DNA of 21,315 nt from Chloroflexota bacterium. GTDB taxonomy: Bacteria; Chloroflexota; Dehalococcoidia; DSTF01; JACRBR01. Of this stretch, positions 20,942 to 21,315 are shown in pieces. Under the pieces are notes generated by a model, which saw nothing but the letters and a program-made list of their open reading frames with translations, did not search any database and had not been told where the DNA came from. Location: positions 1-21,315 of the forward strand of contig JANXYW010000428.1 in the NCBI GenBank assembly GCA_025355835.1, read 5' to 3'. A program made the translations under genes and the position numbers. Numbering within the stretch: position 1 is the first letter of the stretch; each line of letters begins with the position of its first letter.

Positions 20942-21315
20942 CAGACACCATGAACGAGACGCCGATGCTGAACGAGCTGCTGCAGTGGATGGTCGAGTCC
21001 GGCGCGTCCGACCTACATCTCTCGCACGACACGCCGCCGGTGTTCCGCCGCCACGGCGCGCTTGCGCCTGCGCCCGGCCTCGCACCGATGACGTCGCAGG
21101 ATCTGTGGCGTGCGCTTGAGGTGGTCACGAACGAGGTCGACCGCGAGCGTTTCGAGCAGGAGCGAGAACTCGACAAGGCGCTGGATCTTCCGGGCATCGG
21201 TCGCTTCCGCGTGAACGTCGGATTCGAGCGCGGCCATATCTACTTCTCCTTTCGCCTCGTCAACGACACCGTCTTGTCGATCGAAGATCTCGGACTGCCG
21301 GCCGTGTGCAACCGC
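20938..21315 (+). CDS. pilT: Type IV pilus retraction ATPase PilT (partial)
   Basis: The first 126 residues of a PilT-type ATPase, cut by the window end before Walker A. MLNELLQWMVESGASDLHLS at 10-29 is the standard PilT start, followed by PPVFRRHGALAP, a helix with FEQERELDKALDLPG, and the FRVNVGFERGHIYFSFRLV strand pair near 94-112 of the N-terminal PAS-like domain. PilT powers fibre retraction. Start ATG at 20938 overlaps the upstream stop by four bases. Confidence 0.95.
   Translation, partial: MTDTMNETPMLNELLQWMVESGASDLHLSHDTPPVFRRHGALAPAPGLAPMTSQDLWRALEVVTNEVDRERFEQERELDKALDLPGIGRFRVNVGFERGHIYFSFRLVNDTVLSIEDLGLPAVCNR

Overview
The window is GC-rich, densely coded bacterial DNA. Several things together suggest a Chloroflexota-like, probably single-membrane bacterium: threonine/proline-rich stalks in two secreted proteins, an LPATG wall-sorting tail, a type IV pilus cluster with no secretin gene in view, and frequent GTG/TTG starts with 4-base overlaps. 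The taxon is inferred from style and gene content; no rRNA gene or marker protein is present to confirm it. I see no tRNA, rRNA, CRISPR array, transposase or phage gene.

Region 1 (1-4729, minus strand) is a four-gene acyl-CoA type cluster, read from right to left: a nitronate monooxygenase-family flavoprotein, a short-chain dehydrogenase (SDR) coupled by a TTGA overlap, and two CaiB/BaiF family III CoA-transferases. One transferase has lost the usual catalytic Asp, so the two may form a pair.

Region 2 (4730-8425) starts with about 540 bases of non-coding DNA holding degraded palindromic repeats. It continues with a frameshifted secreted protein with an LPATG tail (minus strand, good promoter with a palindrome over the -35 box), a secreted Ig-like/TPT-linker/dockerin protein (plus) and a dGTPase-like HD hydrolase (plus).

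Region 3 (8426-12462) has a cytochrome P450 with a clear terminator, two tandem paralogous mini helix-turn-helix genes (minus), then a plus-strand run of a DinB-like protein, an SDR, a 57-residue very basic protein and a four-helix membrane protein. The last three are joined by overlaps.

Region 4 (12463-21315, running off the end) is a type IV pilus operon in the order major pilin, pilB, pilC, pilV-like, pilin with stalk and beta-domain, pilX-like, pilO-like, pilM-like, pilN-like, N-terminal-only prepilin peptidase, pilT. Most genes overlap by 4-16 bases or lie within 10 bases. Upstream of the major pilin is a sequence very like a sigma-28/WhiG promoter (TAAA-N15-GTCGATAA), and PilB begins with two c-di-GMP-type MshEN motifs. 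The points most worth following are this promoter, the pilin fused to a 100-residue stalk and a beta-sandwich-like tip domain, the prepilin peptidase gene lacking its protease half, and the permuted O-M-N order.
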